A stretch of DNA of 59,532 nucleotides from assembly GCA_002430545.1 (NCBI GenBank), contig DJCM01000024.1:1-59532 (forward strand), given 5' to 3'. The notes below the pieces were generated by a model. It was not told the origin of the DNA, ran no database searches, and was given only the letters and a program-made list of their open reading frames with translations. The stretch is from Flavobacteriaceae bacterium UBA5950 (lineage in GTDB: Bacteria > Bacteroidota > Bacteroidia > Flavobacteriales > Flavobacteriaceae). This document shows positions 59,508-59,532 of this stretch, one piece after another. Position 1 is the stretch's first letter; every line of letters starts with the position of its first letter. Both the position numbers and the translations under genes were made by a program.

Positions 59508-59532
59508 ATGAAAAATAAATTTATTAAAATTA
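59508..59532 (+). CDS. Possible start of a further gene (partial)
   Basis: An ATG at 59508 opens MKNKFIKI before the window ends, a charged start typical of signal peptides. CATCTTTG at 59477-59484 is one base off the -7 consensus. Too short to identify. The rest of 59374-59507 is very AT-rich with no feature I can support. Confidence 0.3.

Noticed and set aside
1..59532. CRISPR arrays, prophage genes, insertion sequences or rRNA genes
   Set aside because: No regularly spaced repeats, phage structural genes, transposase motifs or rRNA segments were seen on either strand.

Overview
The window is gene-dense bacterial chromosome from the Bacteroidota, almost certainly a marine member of the Flavobacteriaceae. 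The evidence is the type IX secretion/gliding genes (T9SS plug, gldJ, porU, porV and a subtilase with a C-terminal sorting tail), a complete Na+-translocating NADH:quinone reductase operon, and recurrent TAnnTTTG -7 promoter elements a short distance upstream of genes, with few Shine-Dalgarno sequences. Most of the content is housekeeping or core envelope biology. Real intergenic space is limited to two stretches, at about 19.3-19.8 kb and 47.8-48.7 kb.

Layout. 0-4.7 kb: a fatty-acid desaturase cut by the window edge, rsmG, pruA, apaG and the T9SS plug. 4.8-12.1 kb: nqrABCDEF, an uncharacterised 119-aa gene and apbE, which supplies the covalent FMN of Nqr. 12.1-17.3 kb: gpmI, a thioredoxin-like lipoprotein, map and a methyltransferase on the minus strand, then a VanY-type peptidase and two divergent GNAT genes. 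17.3-22.2 kb: two carboxypeptidase-regulatory-like proteins, a DUF6702 protein and an M1 peptidase, interrupted by a cassette-like palindromic element with a decayed small gene. 22.2-27.5 kb: tatA, an O-methyltransferase, a flavin reductase, tRNA-Val(GAC), yjbQ, and the gldJ-murF-DUF2905 unit. 27.6-35.3 kb: porU, porV, pdhA and pdhC. 35.3-45.3 kb: an SDR, a SprT-like protein, a DUF389 protein, mlaE/mlaF, pafA, a FabH-like ketosynthase and gcvP. 45.3-52.5 kb: a UbiA-like membrane protein, purE, purK, adk, obgE, a TPR protein and mpl. 52.5-59.5 kb: a broken radC, a polysaccharide-deacetylase-like gene, a YjjG-type nucleotidase, rarA interrupted by one stop, rlmB, a secreted subtilase, and the possible start of one more gene.

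How the genes work together. Plug, GldJ, PorU and PorV belong to one secretion and gliding machine, and the subtilase near the right end looks like a cargo. The Nqr cluster carries its own flavin transferase and makes the sodium gradient typical of marine flavobacteria. MurF, Mpl and the M15 peptidase act on peptidoglycan; MlaE/MlaF act on outer-membrane lipids.

Most notable observations. (1) A 131-bp imperfect palindrome, bounded by heptamers like integron attC core sites, sits between the ends of two convergent reading frames, one a decayed antitoxin-like ORF. (2) Two nearby DNA repair genes, radC and rarA, keep full-length reading frames but carry in-frame TAA stops. (3) An uncharacterised gene is overlapped into the nqr-apbE operon. 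(4) A deacetylase-like protein seems to lack the expected metal ligands. (5) A 31-aa membrane peptide ORF overlaps a ketosynthase gene. (6) Five convergent gene pairs interlock their stop codons in exactly four bases.
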